Assembly (NCBI GenBank): GCA_947685225.1
Contig: CANTUV010000008.1
Coordinates: 40,979,501-41,043,500, forward strand
DNA: 64,000 nt
Direction: 5' to 3'
DNA from: Garcia nutans
Lineage: Eukaryota > Streptophyta > Magnoliopsida > Malpighiales > Euphorbiaceae
Part shown: one piece after another, positions 1-10,593 of the stretch
Numbering within the stretch: the first letter of the stretch is position 1
How the letters are laid out: every line of letters begins with the position of its first letter
Program-made: the position numbers and the translations under genes
Notes under the pieces: model-generated
Seen by the model: the letters and a program-made list of their open reading frames with translations, nothing else
What the model was told of the DNA's origin: nothing
The model's database searches: none

Positions 1-852
1 TAGTGGAAATGATGTTCACTTTTGGGTTGGATGAATGCTTTAGGGCCATTTGTCCATACCTTTTTCTTTTCTTCTTTTAATAATGCTAAATGGCTAATTA
101 TGATTGGCCATCAAAAAAATTTTATATTTTTCTTTCCAATTAAGTCCTCCAACTTGTCCCTCTTCCCATTTGATAGCCAATTTGTTCCATGTCACCCATA
201 TGGTCCCTACATGGAACCGGGCCCACTTTACGCTACGGCGATTAATCGATCGTAACTTTTAAACCGTACAGTTCCATGAGGCAAACTACATATGGTTTTG
301 ATCCTCTTGACCTCTACTTTCTATTTTTATAGTCTATTTTAGGTTTCCAAGTCATTTTGAAAAAAAATTACCAATAAGCCCTTGACTTTTTACAAAATTC
401 CCTTTAGGTCCTTTCTTTGCTTGGGTTTTGCTCGGGCTCCGTTTCTAATGACGATCATTTCATATTTAACCCCTCGACGTCCTTTACGCACTCGTGTGTT
501 TATTTCCTACTTTGGATTCATGTATAAATTTTAATTAATAATGACCAAAATGCCCGTAGTCTACATGTCTTCGTTTCTCTCTAACGGGGCATTTCCTGAA
601 AAAACCGTTACGCGTCATTGCGACTCAATTTTTCTCTACTCTCTATTTTTGGAGTCTGTATGTGCACTATTAAGAACCTCCAGTACAACTTTTGGTAATT
701 ACAATCACCTCCCCAAAACTTTGCATTTCTTCAATTAGGTCCCATTGGTCCTATAGCCTTATCTGGGCCGTTGTCAGGAATTGACTTCTCCTTTCCCCTT
801 CTCTCACTGTGCACATGACTGCTATGCATAAATGAGGTGGGCGGATGTGACA
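1..852 (-). repeat. 3' LTR of Tekay-1, partial
   Basis: This stretch matches the right-hand end of the LTR at about 21077-21911, differing by scattered substitutions and a small indel near 580-600. It ends on the plus strand with GGATGTGACA, the same terminus as at 21911 and 26926. Only the terminal ~850 of about 3077 bases is inside the window. Short apparent ORFs here are chance readings. Confidence 0.9.
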
Positions 853-865
853 GTTCCTCCCTCGT
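853..865 (-). other. Polypurine tract of Tekay-1
   Basis: On the minus strand the bases directly before the 3' LTR read AACGAGGGAGGAAC, a purine run in the expected position for plus-strand priming. It lies immediately after the integrase stop codon at 870-872. Confidence 0.7.
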
Positions 866-869
866 TAAT

Positions 870-2156
870 TTAGGCTTCGTCCCGAAGCCCATTAGGTGGA
901 AATAAATATAGGTACTGCTTCCTCAAAGTTTCTTCGCATTCCCATGTAGCTTCTTCTACTTTGTGATTCCTCCAAAGCACTTTGACCAATGGGATCTTCT
1001 TATTTCGTAACTCTTTGATTTCCCGTGCTAGGATTTCTACCGGCTCTTCCTCGTACGTCAGGTCGGGCTGTATCTCGATGTCTTGGGCTTGTATGATGTG
1101 GGTTGGATCTGAACGATACCTCCTTAGCATTGAAACATGGAAAACATCATGTATTTTACTTAATTCGGATGGTAACGCCAACTGGTAACCTATCGGACCT
1201 ACCCGTTTGATGATCTCATATGGTCCGATGAATCTAGGGCTTTGCTTGCCTTTCTGTTTAAATCGTAACACCTTCTTCCAAGGAGAGACTTTGAGGAATA
1301 CTCTGTCACCGACCTCGAACTGTATGTCTTTCCTCTTTAGGTCCGCTTATGATTTTTGCCTGTCCGCCGCTACTTTTAATCAGTCTCGAATGATCTCTAC
1401 CTTTTCCTCAGTTTCCTTAAATATGTCTGGCCCCAACATCTTTTCCTGGCTCAATTCTGTCCAGCAAACTAGAGTTCTGCATTCCCGACCGTATAGTGCT
1501 TCGTAAGGAGCCATTTGTATGTTGGATTGATAGCTGTTGTTGTACGCGAATTCCATTAAGCTCAGGTGTTTGTCCCAGCTGCCTTTAAATTCTAAAACGC
1601 ATGCCCTCATCATATCTTCCAAAACTTGAATCACTCTTTCCGACTATCCGTCTGTCTGGGGATGGAATGCTGTACTGTGGTACATTCGAGTCCCAAGGGC
1701 TGTTTGGAATTTCTGCCAAAAATTTGACGTAAAGCGTGGATCTCGTTCTGATATGATGGAAGTTGGAACTCCATGGAGACGTATGATCTCTTTGATGTAC
1801 AAGTCTGCCAATTTGTCTAGCGAGTAATCCACACGTACTAGTAAGAAATGAGCGAACTTAGTAAGTCGATCCACGATTACCTAGATCGCGTCATGTTTGT
1901 CCTTAGTCATAGCCAATCCTGTGACAAAATCCATGGTAATACGGTCCCATTTCCAGGATGGAATCGTGATAGGTTGTAGTAGTCCTGAGGGTAGTTGATG
2001 TTTCGCTTTCACTTGCTGACAGGTCAGACACTTCGTCACGTGATCCACAATGTCCCTTTTCATTCCTGGCTACCAGTAATACTCCTTCAAGTCCCGGTAC
2101 ATTTTTGTTGCTCCCGTATGCATTGTGTAAGGACTGTTATGAGCTTCTTGCAAAAT
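870..2156 (-). pseudogene. Integrase with C-terminal chromodomain (Tekay-1 pol), broken
   Basis: Read from 2156 down, this encodes the end of pol. It starts with an HHCC zinc-binding region (EAHNSPY, then CLTCQQ), followed by the DDE core (DRLTKFAHF, SERDPRFTS, QTDG followed by SE) and the GPYEI/HDVFHVS C-terminal fold. It ends with a chromodomain-like segment (about 1000-1110) containing YEEEPVEIL and VLWRNH. The chromodomain targets chromovirus integration to modified histones in known members of the family. In-frame stops occur near 1349, 1378, 1636, 1878 and 2070; several are explained by C-to-T or G-to-A transitions (CAG to TAG, CGA to TGA, TGG to TAG). Near 2142-2185 a 17-base segment is duplicated with a 27-base offset, adding a stop. 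Confidently integrase, certainly nonfunctional. Confidence 0.9.
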
Positions 2157-3325
2157 CTAACTATTATTAGCTTCTTGCAAAATCTGTTTCTTCAGTTCCT
2201 CGGACTTAGGTACCACCATTCTCTTCTCGTAGTATAGGATACCATCTGGACGAATTTGATAATCTCTTGATGAATTCTCCTTCTTCACTTGTTCATCTTC
2301 CTCCTGAGCCTCATGTATTTGTTGATGTAAGGTAGGTCGCACGTGCATTTCTGCAAAGATAGCTCCATCTTCTGTGGGCTCTAATTCTACCCTCATAGCA
2401 CGTAGCGCTTGCATTGACTTCCTACTAAGTGCATCTGCTACGACATTCGCTTTGCCCGGGTGATAGTTAATCGTATAGTAGTAGTTGGCTAACAATTGCA
2501 TCCATTTTGCTGTCGCAGGTTTAAATCTTTCTAGGTACTTCAGGCTTTGATGATCCGTATAAATGTAACACTTTTCCCCGTATAGGTAGTGACTCCACAT
2601 CTTGAAAGCCAAAACAATCACTGCTAGTTCTAAGTCATGCGTGGGATAATTCTTTTCATGTAGCTTGAGCTGTCGAGAGACATACACAATGACTTTGCCC
2701 TCCTGCATCAATACGCAACCTAACCTGATGTGGGATGCATCGCTATAGATCACAAAATCTTTTCCTGATTCAGATTGTATAAGAATGGGCGCTTCAGTAA
2801 GTTTTTGCTTCAGCCTTTCAAAGCTCTGTTGGCAAGTGTCAGTCCACTGGAATTTTGCATTCTTATGAAGTAGCTTGGTCATAGGTGCGGTGATCATGGA
2901 AAACCCTTTGATGAATCTTCGATAATATCCTATTAACCCCAAGAAACTACGGACTTCTGTTACTGTCTTAGGTGGCTTCCATTCCAATACTGCTTCTATT
3001 TTCTTGCGATCGACCCTTATTCCTTCTACCGATACAATATGTACCAAGAAGGCTACTTTTTCCAACCAAAATTCGCATTTGCTGAATTTAGCGTATAACT
3101 GATTCTCTCGCAGGGTTTGCAATACGATCCTAAGGTGACGATCATGGTCCTCTCGATTCTTTGAATACACCAATATGTCATCAATGAATACAACCACAAA
3201 CTGATCCAAATACGAGTGGAAGATTCTGTTCATCAGATCCATGAATACTGCAGGTGCGTTCGTTAATCCGAAAGGCATAACAATGAATTCATAATGTCCA
3301 TAGCGAGTTCTGAATGCAGGTTTTG
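2157..3325 (-). pseudogene. Reverse transcriptase (C-terminal part) and RNase H of Tekay-1
   Basis: The frame from 3278 down is open for 373 residues. It begins at the RT MPFGLTNAP motif, followed by the catalytic FIDDILVYS and the thumb (FLGLIGYYRRF). RNase H follows, with acidic residues in YSDAS, DLELA and YTDHQSLKYL, ending with the VVADALSRK connection. The N-terminal half of RT lies at 15749-16209; Athila-1 inserted between them, shortly before MPFG. The segment itself keeps the catalytic Asp pair, but it is separated from its other half and from a readable integrase. Confidence 0.92.
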
Positions 3326-3330
3326 GTATG
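3326..3330. repeat. Target site duplication of Athila-1 (left copy)
   Basis: GTATG directly precedes the TG of the left LTR. The same five bases follow the CA of the right LTR at 15744-15748. A perfect 5-bp duplication is normal for Ty3/gypsy integration and fixes both element ends exactly. Confidence 0.95.
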
Positions 3331-3622
3331 TGTTTTATTAGTTTTTGTTATAAGTTTTGTGTTTTGTTTATTAGGTTAATTATTGTTTTATTTAGGTATT
3401 TTGTTAGTTTTTATCAGTTTGTCTAGTGTTTTCTTTAATTGTGTAGTTTTAGTTTATTTTTAGTTTTATGTCGTTTTTGATTTAGTTTTTAGTTTGTGTT
3501 TATGTTTTGTCGGTTATTGTTTATTTACTTAGTGTTTTAAGTTTGTTTTGAGTTTTGTGTTAGGTTAAAACAGGCAAGGAAACAAATTGAAGATGAAATG
3601 GGCAGTAGCTGACACAGGCAGA

Positions 3623-4044
3623 GGACACGGCCAAGTCACTGGCCGTGTCCCATACCAAGTTAAAAGGAAGAACAATTCCCAGTAGCAGACACCAGCAAGG
3701 GACACGGCCAAGTCATGTGGCCATGTCCCTCCAAAGAAGAGCAACACGGCCAAGTCACCTTGACTTGGCCGTGTCCCACTTATTACCAAAGGAAAGGAAG
3801 AGTAAAGCAGACAGAGGCAGACACTGGGAAGGGACACGGCCGTGTCATCTGGCCGTGTCCCTCAAATATGATGCAACACGGCCAAGTCAAGCTCTACCTG
3901 GCCGTGTCACTCAACAAAGAAGCAAAGAAGACCAAAAAGCAACAGAGGAGGACACATGCAGGGGACACGGCCGTGTCACCTGGCCGTGTCCCTCCATCAA
4001 GCCCTCACACGGCCGTGTCCCTCATCACCTGGCCGTGTCCCTCA
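3623..4044. promoter_or_regulatory. Inverted-repeat array upstream of the LTR TATA box
   Basis: About seven units of GGACACGGCC, a spacer usually of 8-12 bases (often AAGTCACT), then GGCCGTGTCC. The first unit (3623-3632 and 3641-3650) has perfect 10-bp arms. Some units contain the 14-bp perfect palindrome GACACGGCCGTGTC (for example 3964-3977). The array ends 38 bases before the TATA box. Its position suggests a cluster of dimeric-protein binding sites or a structured RNA leader; this is inference. Confidence 0.8.
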
Positions 4045-4082
4045 TGAATCAACGCGCACCGAATTTTAAAGCCGACGCTTCG

Positions 4083-4089
4083 TATAAAA
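4083..4089 (+). promoter_or_regulatory. TATA box of the Athila-1 5' LTR
   Basis: TATAAAA sits 38 bases after the inverted-repeat array, about 750 bases into the LTR, and is conserved in the 3' LTR (14768-14774). In Athila-2 the equivalent site reads TATAAATA. Transcription would be expected to start about 30 bases downstream. Confidence 0.7.
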
Positions 4090-5064
4090 GCAAAAGAAAA
4101 GATAGGGTTTAGGGGTGGTTGACGATTTAGAATAGATTTTGAGCCGTCAAGAGCAATCTTAGGGTTTAAAACATTTGTTTTCTTAGATTTTGATTCTACT
4201 TTGGATTACACTAGTTTAGATTAGATTGTTCATGCCATTGTTTCATCCTTCTTGCAAGATTCGATCAAGAGTTTCATCAAAAGCTTCAAGGAGTTTGTAA
4301 CTTGGTTTTATTCTTAAACTTTGTCTCTTAGGTTTCATTGAAATTGTATTTATGAACATTATCATGTCTAAATTGATTTTTTTGATTATTAATGAGATGA
4401 GTATGCTTAATAACAACATGAACTAATTTAATCTAGTCTAGGGTTTGTATGGATTTGCTATGAATTGTATGAATTGGTTATTCTCTTAACTATTGATTTC
4501 TTTAGCCTTTATTGAATGAAAAATTGTTACATATAATTGATTGGCCACCAATTGTGTGTTTTAGGTATTAGATGATGGATTGAGAGATGAAATCTAATGC
4601 TGGAACAATTCAATTAAGGACTTAGGTGAATTAGAGATATAACCTATTAAAAAGATTGTTTCAATTATAACAAGATTAGTTGTAAGAGGTTTGAATGCGA
4701 GAGCTTATTTCCTTGACTCAATTAATTAAGTTGCTTGAGATTTAATCTTAGAAATTAAATTAGTTAAGTGAAATAACCGTTCATACATATGAGTAGTAAA
4801 GAAGTGCAAACCCTAGACTCTTTTTATCAAGTGAATCAAAACATAAGCTATTGTTTATTTTTATTGTTTTCAAATTAAATCATTCTTCTTCATTACTTTG
4901 CAAATTAAATTTCTTTAATTATTTGTTACTTTAAATTTGATAATCAATTACCCACTTTGGCTTCCTTGAGAGAACGACCTTGGGGCGATCACCTTTGCTA
5001 CAGCTACCTTGTATACTTGCGAGTGACGCTTTGTGGTAGAGTTAATTTTAGCGCAACAAGTTTT

Positions 5065-5082
5065 TGGCGCCGCTGCCGGGGA
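5065..5082 (+). other. Primer binding site (tRNA-Asp type)
   Basis: TGGCGCCGCTGCCGGGGA lies six bases after the LTR end. It begins with TGG, pairing the tRNA CCA end, and matches the tRNA-Asp primer site known in Athila elements. The tRNA identity is from memory of the family. Confidence 0.85.
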
Positions 5083-5214
5083 AGCTAATTGGCGTAATTG
5101 TTCATTTAAAAATAAAAAAAAATTAAATTACATTTCAGATTATTTTCATTGCTTTTCATTTTTATTTTATTTGTCTTTTGCTTTTGATATTTCTTTTTCT
5201 AGAAATTTTTGTTT

Positions 5215-8200
5215 ATGCAAGGCAGGAGATCACTTGAAGGAGAACTGCATCCATTCATTCCAGAAATTCAGAGAATAAAAAGGAGCAGAGAGGAGTTTGA
5301 GCTTTTCACAGGATTTGATACTTCAGAGGAAGACATTTCAGATTTTGAGTTAGAATCTGAAAAATCTGTAAAGATGGCTGAAGAAAGGCAAAGAACCATG
5401 AGAGATTTTGCTAGACCTGTAATTGGGACTTCCACTTCTTGCATAAGACTGACAGATGCATCAAGGAACTATGAGTTGAAGAACATTCACTACAACATGC
5501 TGCCATCATTCTATGGAGTTCCAAATGAAGATCCTTTGAATTTTATTAGGGATTTCTACTCCACCCTCAACACTTTTCCTTTGGGAGGACTTACAAAAGA
5601 TCAGTTGAGGATGCGATGTTTCCCTTATACTTTGAAGGACAGGGCAAAGAGCTGGCTCATGATGTTGCCTGAGAATTCACTGACAACTTGGGAGCAAGTT
5701 TATAACAAATTTATGGGCAAGTTCTATTCACACCAGAAGACAGCTGAGTTGAGAGGAAAGATTGCTACATTCTCTCAATTTGAAGGAGAGCCATTTCATG
5801 AGGCTTGGGACAGATTCAAAATGTTACTGATCCAGTGTCCACATCATCACTACCCACTTCAACTCCTTAATCAGTTTTTCTATGATGGTCTCACCCAGCA
5901 ATTTCAGAACACTGTGGATAATGCAGCTGGGGGAGCCATGGGAGAAAAGACAGCTGATGAGACTTATGAGATCTTTGAGATGTTGGGAGCTAATTCTCAA
6001 CAAAAGAGTGTAAGGGGAAGAAGCAAGGGGGTAAATCAATTGGAAGCCAATACTGAAATGGTTAGTCAAATAGCTGAGTTGACAAGGCAGGTTCAGATGC
6101 TAAACATGAAGAACAATATTTCTTCATCTACTCAAGAAGTGTGTGGAATCTGTGGGACATTTGGGCATGGAGCAAATATATGTCCCTCTGCATATGAGAC
6201 TTTTGGGAATGAAGCTGAGCAAGTTAATGCTATGGGGGGATTTCAACCAAGAGCTAGGAATGATCCTTACTCTAACACTTACAATCCTGGTTGGAGGAGT
6301 CACCCCAATTTTTTCTGGACGACAAATAATGCTCAACAGCCTTTCCATTTGCTCCAGAGACAGAACCAGCAGCAGGGTCAATCTTCAAATCAAATGCAGC
6401 CTAAGAGAGATAGTTTGGAGGAAAGTTTACAAGCCTTCATCAAAGTCAGTGCACAAAACCAAGGGATGAACAACAAGAGACTGGATTCCTTAGAAGCATC
6501 TTTTAAGAAGGTGGAGACCCAAGTGGGGCAACTTGCACAACAGATGCAGATTCAACAAAAGGGGAAGTTTCCAAGTCAACCTGAGCAGGCACAAGCAGTG
6601 ACTGTTCTTAGGAGTGGCAAGGTAATTAATAACAATGTTGAAAATAATTCTGTGAATGCAGGTGAGCAAGAGAAGAAAAAGGAAGGAGAAGTAGAGAACA
6701 AAGGTGCTGAAGAAAGATCAATGGAAAAGACCCCTACACCAGATTTGCACAAGGCAAGCAATCCATACAGGCCACCTATACCATTCCCTAGCAGGTTAAA
6801 GGATGATAAAAAAGATAAGCAGTTTTCAGATATCTTCAACATGCTATCTAAGGTAATTATCAACTTACCATTACTTGAAGCAATTAAGAACATGCCGGCT
6901 TATGCTAAATTCTTCAAAGAACTGAATACCAAGAAAAAAAGGTATGAGCCGAATGAAAAGGTGATAGTTTCTGAGGTAGCTAGTGCTGTTTTGCAGCATA
7001 AACTACCCCCTAAGCTAAAGGATCCTGGAAGCTTTATTATTCAAATTTCTATGGGGAATGGAAAATGTACTGATGGCATGTGTGATTTGGGAGCTAGTGT
7101 GAATTTAATGCCTTACTCTGTGTACCTTGACTTAGAATTAGGGGAACTTAAGCCAACAAAAATGGTGTTGCAATTAGCTGATAGATCTCTTAGATTCCCG
7201 AAAGGGGTTATAGAAGATGTGTTAGTTAAAGTTGGTGGTTTGATAGTACCTGTGGATTTCATTGTTCTTGACATGGAGGTAAGTAATTCTTCACCATCTG
7301 CACACACCATTTTGCTGGGTAGGCCTTTTATGGCGACTACCAATACTTTGATAGATGTTAAGAATGGAAAATTATCAATGACTGTTTTGGGACAAACTGT
7401 GGAATTTTCTATTTTTAACACTTCTCCTATTCCTACAACTGCTTTGTATGAGGATTGTTCTTTCATTGATTGTATTGATGCAGTTGTTTCAGATGTTTTC
7501 TTGCAGACAGGTTCATCTGATAAATTGGAGCTGGCATTGACTTTAGAGAGTGATGTGGATATTTTTGATGCAGAAATAGCCAGTTGTCTTGAGACTTTAG
7601 AGTGTGCTGAAATAGAGGAGCTTAAGGAGGACCAAATTTTTGAACCTTCCCCCATTGAAAAAGAGGAGAAGAACCCCTCACTAGAGTTAGAGCTGAAAGA
7701 GTTACCTAAGAACCTGAAATATGTGTTTTTAGGGGATAATAACACTTTACCTGTGATAATATCTAGTGAACTTAGTGAAGGGGAGGAGATGAGGCTGGTG
7801 AGTGAGCTTAAAAGATTAAAGAGAGCAATAGGATGGGGATTGAGTGACATCAAGGGTATTAGCCCTTCTATGTGCATGCATAGAATCACTTTAGAAGAGG
7901 GAGCTAAACCTGTGAGGGAAACCCAAAGGCGACTTAACCCAAATATGAGTGAAGTGGTTAAGAAGGAAGTGCTCAAATTGCTGGATGAAGGAGTAATTTA
8001 TCCAATTGCTAATAGTGAGTGGGTGAGTCCAGTACATGTAGTTCCTAAGAAATCTGGAATCACTGTGGTGAAAAATGAGAATAATGAGTTGGTTCCTACT
8101 AGGACTACTACTGGATGGAGAATGTGCATCGATTATAGGAAGTTGAACAATGCTACAAAGAAAGATCATTTCCCTCTTCCTTTTATTGATCAGATGTTAG

Positions 8201-10593
8201 ATAAACTTTATGGGCACTCACATTATTGTTTTCTGGATGGCCTTTCAGGTTACTATCAGGTGCCAATAGCTCCAGAGGATCAGTCCAAGACAACCTTTAC
8301 TTGCCCTTTTGGGACTTATGCATTTCGACGTATGCCCTTTGGCTTGTGCAATGCACCTGCAACTTTTCAGAGATGCATGATGTCTGTCTTCTCAGATATG
8401 ATCGACGATTTTATTGAGGTATTTATGGATGATTTTTCTGTTTTTGGTAATTCTTTTGATAATTGCCTCGATAAACTTGTTCGTGTGCTTGAGAGATGCA
8501 TTGAATGTAACCTCACTTTAAGTTGGGAAAAGAGTCATTTTATGGTTACTCAGGGCAATGTCTTAGGTCATGTGGTGTCGAGTAAAGGGATTGAGGTGGA
8601 TAAGGCTAAAATTGAATTGATTGCTAAGTTACCCCCACCTACCTCTGTTAAGGGAATAAGAAGTTTTTTAGGGCATGCAGGATTTTACAGGAGGTTTATT
8701 AAGGATTTTTCCAAAATAAGCCAACCATTGTGCCATTTATTGGGGAAAGATGTTCCATTTGAATTTACAGCACAATGCATGCAAGCTTTTAATTCTCTTA
8801 AGGAAAAATTGACTAGTGCACCTGTGATTGTAGCTCCTGTCTGGTCTTTACCTTTTGAAATCATGTGTAATGCTTCTAATCATGCAGTAGGAGCTGTTCT
8901 TGGGCAAAGGGTTGACAAATACTTAAGGGTAATTTATTATGCTAGTTTAACCCTGAATAGTGCACAAATGAACTACACCACAACTGAGAAGGAAATGCTA
9001 GCTGTTGTTTTTGCTTTAGACAAATTTAGAGCTTATTTAATAGGGTCCAAAATTATTGTTCATTCTGACCATGCAGCTCTTAAATATCTTTTAACAAAAC
9101 AGCATGCTAAACCGCGCTTAATTAGGTGGGTGTTGTTATTGCAAGAGTTTGATTTCCAAATTAAGGATACTAAGGGTAGTGAGAATGTTGTTGCTGATCA
9201 TTTATCCAGATTACCCTTCTTTAGTGAAAATCTTGCATCTGATAGCATTCATGAAAATTTAGAAGCATTTCCTGATGAGCATTTGTTTGTGGTAATTAAT
9301 GCACCTTGGTTTGCAGATATTGCTAACTATCTTGCTTGTGGTATTTTGAGATCTAACATGTCCTTTCAGGAAAAGAAAAGGTTTCTACACTTGAGTAAGT
9401 TTTATTTTTGGGATGAACCTTATCTATTCCAGATTTGCAAAGATGAGATAGTTCGCAGGTGTGTTTCTGAGGAAGAACAACTGAGTGTTCTTCAATTTTG
9501 TCATGACCTTCACTGTGGGGGTAATTTTGGAGGAAGAAAAACTGCAGAAAAGGTGCTTCAAAGTGGCTTTTACTGGCCCACTTTATTTAAAGATGCTCAA
9601 GACTACTGTAAGCAATGTGATCGTTGCCAAAGAGTAGGTAACATTGGAAGGAGGAATGAAATGCCCCTTCAGTCATTTATTGTTGTTGAACTGTTTGATG
9701 TGTGGGGAATAGACTTCATGGGTCCTTTCCCCAAATCCTTTGGTTATGAATACATTTTAGTTGCTGTTGATTATGTTTCCAAATGGGTGGAGGCAATCCC
9801 CACCCGTACTAATGATGCTAATATTGTTGTTAAATTTGTGAAGGAAAACATTCTTAGCAGGTTTGGCACACCAAGGGTGATAGTAAGTGATGGGGGGAGT
9901 CATTTTTGCAACAGGCTTTTTGAGAAGTTAATGCATAAATCCGGTGTGAAGCACAAGGTGTCAACCCCATACCATCCACAGACTTCTGGACAAGTGGAAA
10001 CATCCAACAAGCAGCTAAAAGGAATTCTGGAGAAAACAGTCAACACATCCAGAAAGGATTGGGCAAGCAGATTGCACGATGCACTATGGGCATATCGGAC
10101 TACTTTCAAAACTCCTCTAGGTATGAGTCCATATCGATTGGTGTTTGGAAAAGCTTGCCACTTACCAGTGGAGTTGGAGCACAGAGCATATTGGGCAATC
10201 AAGACTCTGAATTTGGACTTGGACAAAGCGAAGAGAGAAAGATTTCTACAAATTTCAGAGTTAGATGAGCTGAGGAATGAGGCTTATGAGAGCTCAAGAA
10301 TTTACAAGGATCGCACTAAAGCACTTCATGATAAAATTATAGTGCGCAAGACATTGAGTCAAGGTATGAAGGTTTTACTTTTTAACTCACGACTCCGTCT
10401 TTTTCCAGGTAAACTCAAGTCTCGATGGAGTGGTCCTTTCGAGATAACTCAGGTATATCCTTCTGGTGCAATTGAATTACTTAACTCTAGAACAGGTGAG
10501 ACTTTCAAAGTGAATGGACAGAGAGTTAAGCCATACAATGAAGGATTTCAGGAAGTGAGGGTCATTGACAGTACTTTGATTCTTGATCCCTAG
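5215..10593 (+). CDS. Athila-1 gag-pol polyprotein
   Basis: One uninterrupted frame of 1792 codons. I chose the ATG at 5215 because it is the first ATG of the frame and is matched in Athila-2 (35685). Domains: capsid-like gag (about residues 95-265); CCHC knuckle CGICGTFGHGANIC (from 310); protease with DLGAS (Asp about 624); RT with MCIDYRKLN, MPFGLCNAP and FMDD (first Asp about 1072); RNase H (about 1215-1335); integrase HHCC and DDE core with Asp 1500, Asp 1559 and Glu 1595 (35 residues between the last two). No chromodomain follows, as expected for Athila. Two oddities suggest loss of activity despite the open frame. The RNase H motif usually CDAS reads CNAS (codon 8869-8871). The integrase zinc site usually GGHFG reads GGNFG (codon 9532-9534). 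Confidence 0.95.
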   Translation: MQGRRSLEGELHPFIPEIQRIKRSREEFELFTGFDTSEEDISDFELESEKSVKMAEERQRTMRDFARPVIGTSTSCIRLTDASRNYELKNIHYNMLPSFYGVPNEDPLNFIRDFYSTLNTFPLGGLTKDQLRMRCFPYTLKDRAKSWLMMLPENSLTTWEQVYNKFMGKFYSHQKTAELRGKIATFSQFEGEPFHEAWDRFKMLLIQCPHHHYPLQLLNQFFYDGLTQQFQNTVDNAAGGAMGEKTADETYEIFEMLGANSQQKSVRGRSKGVNQLEANTEMVSQIAELTRQVQMLNMKNNISSSTQEVCGICGTFGHGANICPSAYETFGNEAEQVNAMGGFQPRARNDPYSNTYNPGWRSHPNFFWTTNNAQQPFHLLQRQNQQQGQSSNQMQPKRDSLEESLQAFIKVSAQNQGMNNKRLDSLEASFKKVETQVGQLAQQMQIQQKGKFPSQPEQAQAVTVLRSGKVINNNVENNSVNAGEQEKKKEGEVENKGAEERSMEKTPTPDLHKASNPYRPPIPFPSRLKDDKKDKQFSDIFNMLSKVIINLPLLEAIKNMPAYAKFFKELNTKKKRYEPNEKVIVSEVASAVLQHKLPPKLKDPGSFIIQISMGNGKCTDGMCDLGASVNLMPYSVYLDLELGELKPTKMVLQLADRSLRFPKGVIEDVLVKVGGLIVPVDFIVLDMEVSNSSPSAHTILLGRPFMATTNTLIDVKNGKLSMTVLGQTVEFSIFNTSPIPTTALYEDCSFIDCIDAVVSDVFLQTGSSDKLELALTLESDVDIFDAEIASCLETLECAEIEELKEDQIFEPSPIEKEEKNPSLELELKELPKNLKYVFLGDNNTLPVIISSELSEGEEMRLVSELKRLKRAIGWGLSDIKGISPSMCMHRITLEEGAKPVRETQRRLNPNMSEVVKKEVLKLLDEGVIYPIANSEWVSPVHVVPKKSGITVVKNENNELVPTRTTTGWRMCIDYRKLNNATKKDHFPLPFIDQMLDKLYGHSHYCFLDGLSGYYQVPIAPEDQSKTTFTCPFGTYAFRRMPFGLCNAPATFQRCMMSVFSDMIDDFIEVFMDDFSVFGNSFDNCLDKLVRVLERCIECNLTLSWEKSHFMVTQGNVLGHVVSSKGIEVDKAKIELIAKLPPPTSVKGIRSFLGHAGFYRRFIKDFSKISQPLCHLLGKDVPFEFTAQCMQAFNSLKEKLTSAPVIVAPVWSLPFEIMCNASNHAVGAVLGQRVDKYLRVIYYASLTLNSAQMNYTTTEKEMLAVVFALDKFRAYLIGSKIIVHSDHAALKYLLTKQHAKPRLIRWVLLLQEFDFQIKDTKGSENVVADHLSRLPFFSENLASDSIHENLEAFPDEHLFVVINAPWFADIANYLACGILRSNMSFQEKKRFLHLSKFYFWDEPYLFQICKDEIVRRCVSEEEQLSVLQFCHDLHCGGNFGGRKTAEKVLQSGFYWPTLFKDAQDYCKQCDRCQRVGNIGRRNEMPLQSFIVVELFDVWGIDFMGPFPKSFGYEYILVAVDYVSKWVEAIPTRTNDANIVVKFVKENILSRFGTPRVIVSDGGSHFCNRLFEKLMHKSGVKHKVSTPYHPQTSGQVETSNKQLKGILEKTVNTSRKDWASRLHDALWAYRTTFKTPLGMSPYRLVFGKACHLPVELEHRAYWAIKTLNLDLDKAKRERFLQISELDELRNEAYESSRIYKDRTKALHDKIIVRKTLSQGMKVLLFNSRLRLFPGKLKSRWSGPFEITQVYPSGAIELLNSRTGETFKVNGQRVKPYNEGFQEVRVIDSTLILDP

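Larger units (their letters stand above)
3331..5058 (+). repeat. 5' LTR of Athila-1
   Basis: It starts TGTTTTATTAG and ends GCGCAACA, with the primer site a few bases further on. It holds a T-rich first ~240 bases, an inverted-repeat array, a TATA box, and about 970 bases of downstream AT-rich sequence that is repeated in Athila-2. Apparent overlapping ORFs on both strands around 3565-4112 are translations of the inverted-repeat array and not genes. Confidence 0.95.

Noticed and set aside
3623..4044. CRISPR-like repeat-spacer array
   Set aside because: Plant nuclear context, irregular spacing, repeat arms forming dyads, no cas genes, and the array is part of an LTR.
3645..4112. 155-codon ORF over the LTR array, with overlapping ORFs on both strands (also 14324-14797 and 40887-41425)
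   Set aside because: The product is a repetitive readout of the inverted-repeat array (TRPSHLAVS, HGRVTWPCP in different frames). Openness on both strands follows from the repeat lacking stop words; no ordinary protein features.
7113..7976. 287-codon minus-strand ORF inside Athila-1 gag-pol
   Set aside because: Antisense shadow of the protease-RT region; Ser/Leu-rich composition follows from the sense codons.
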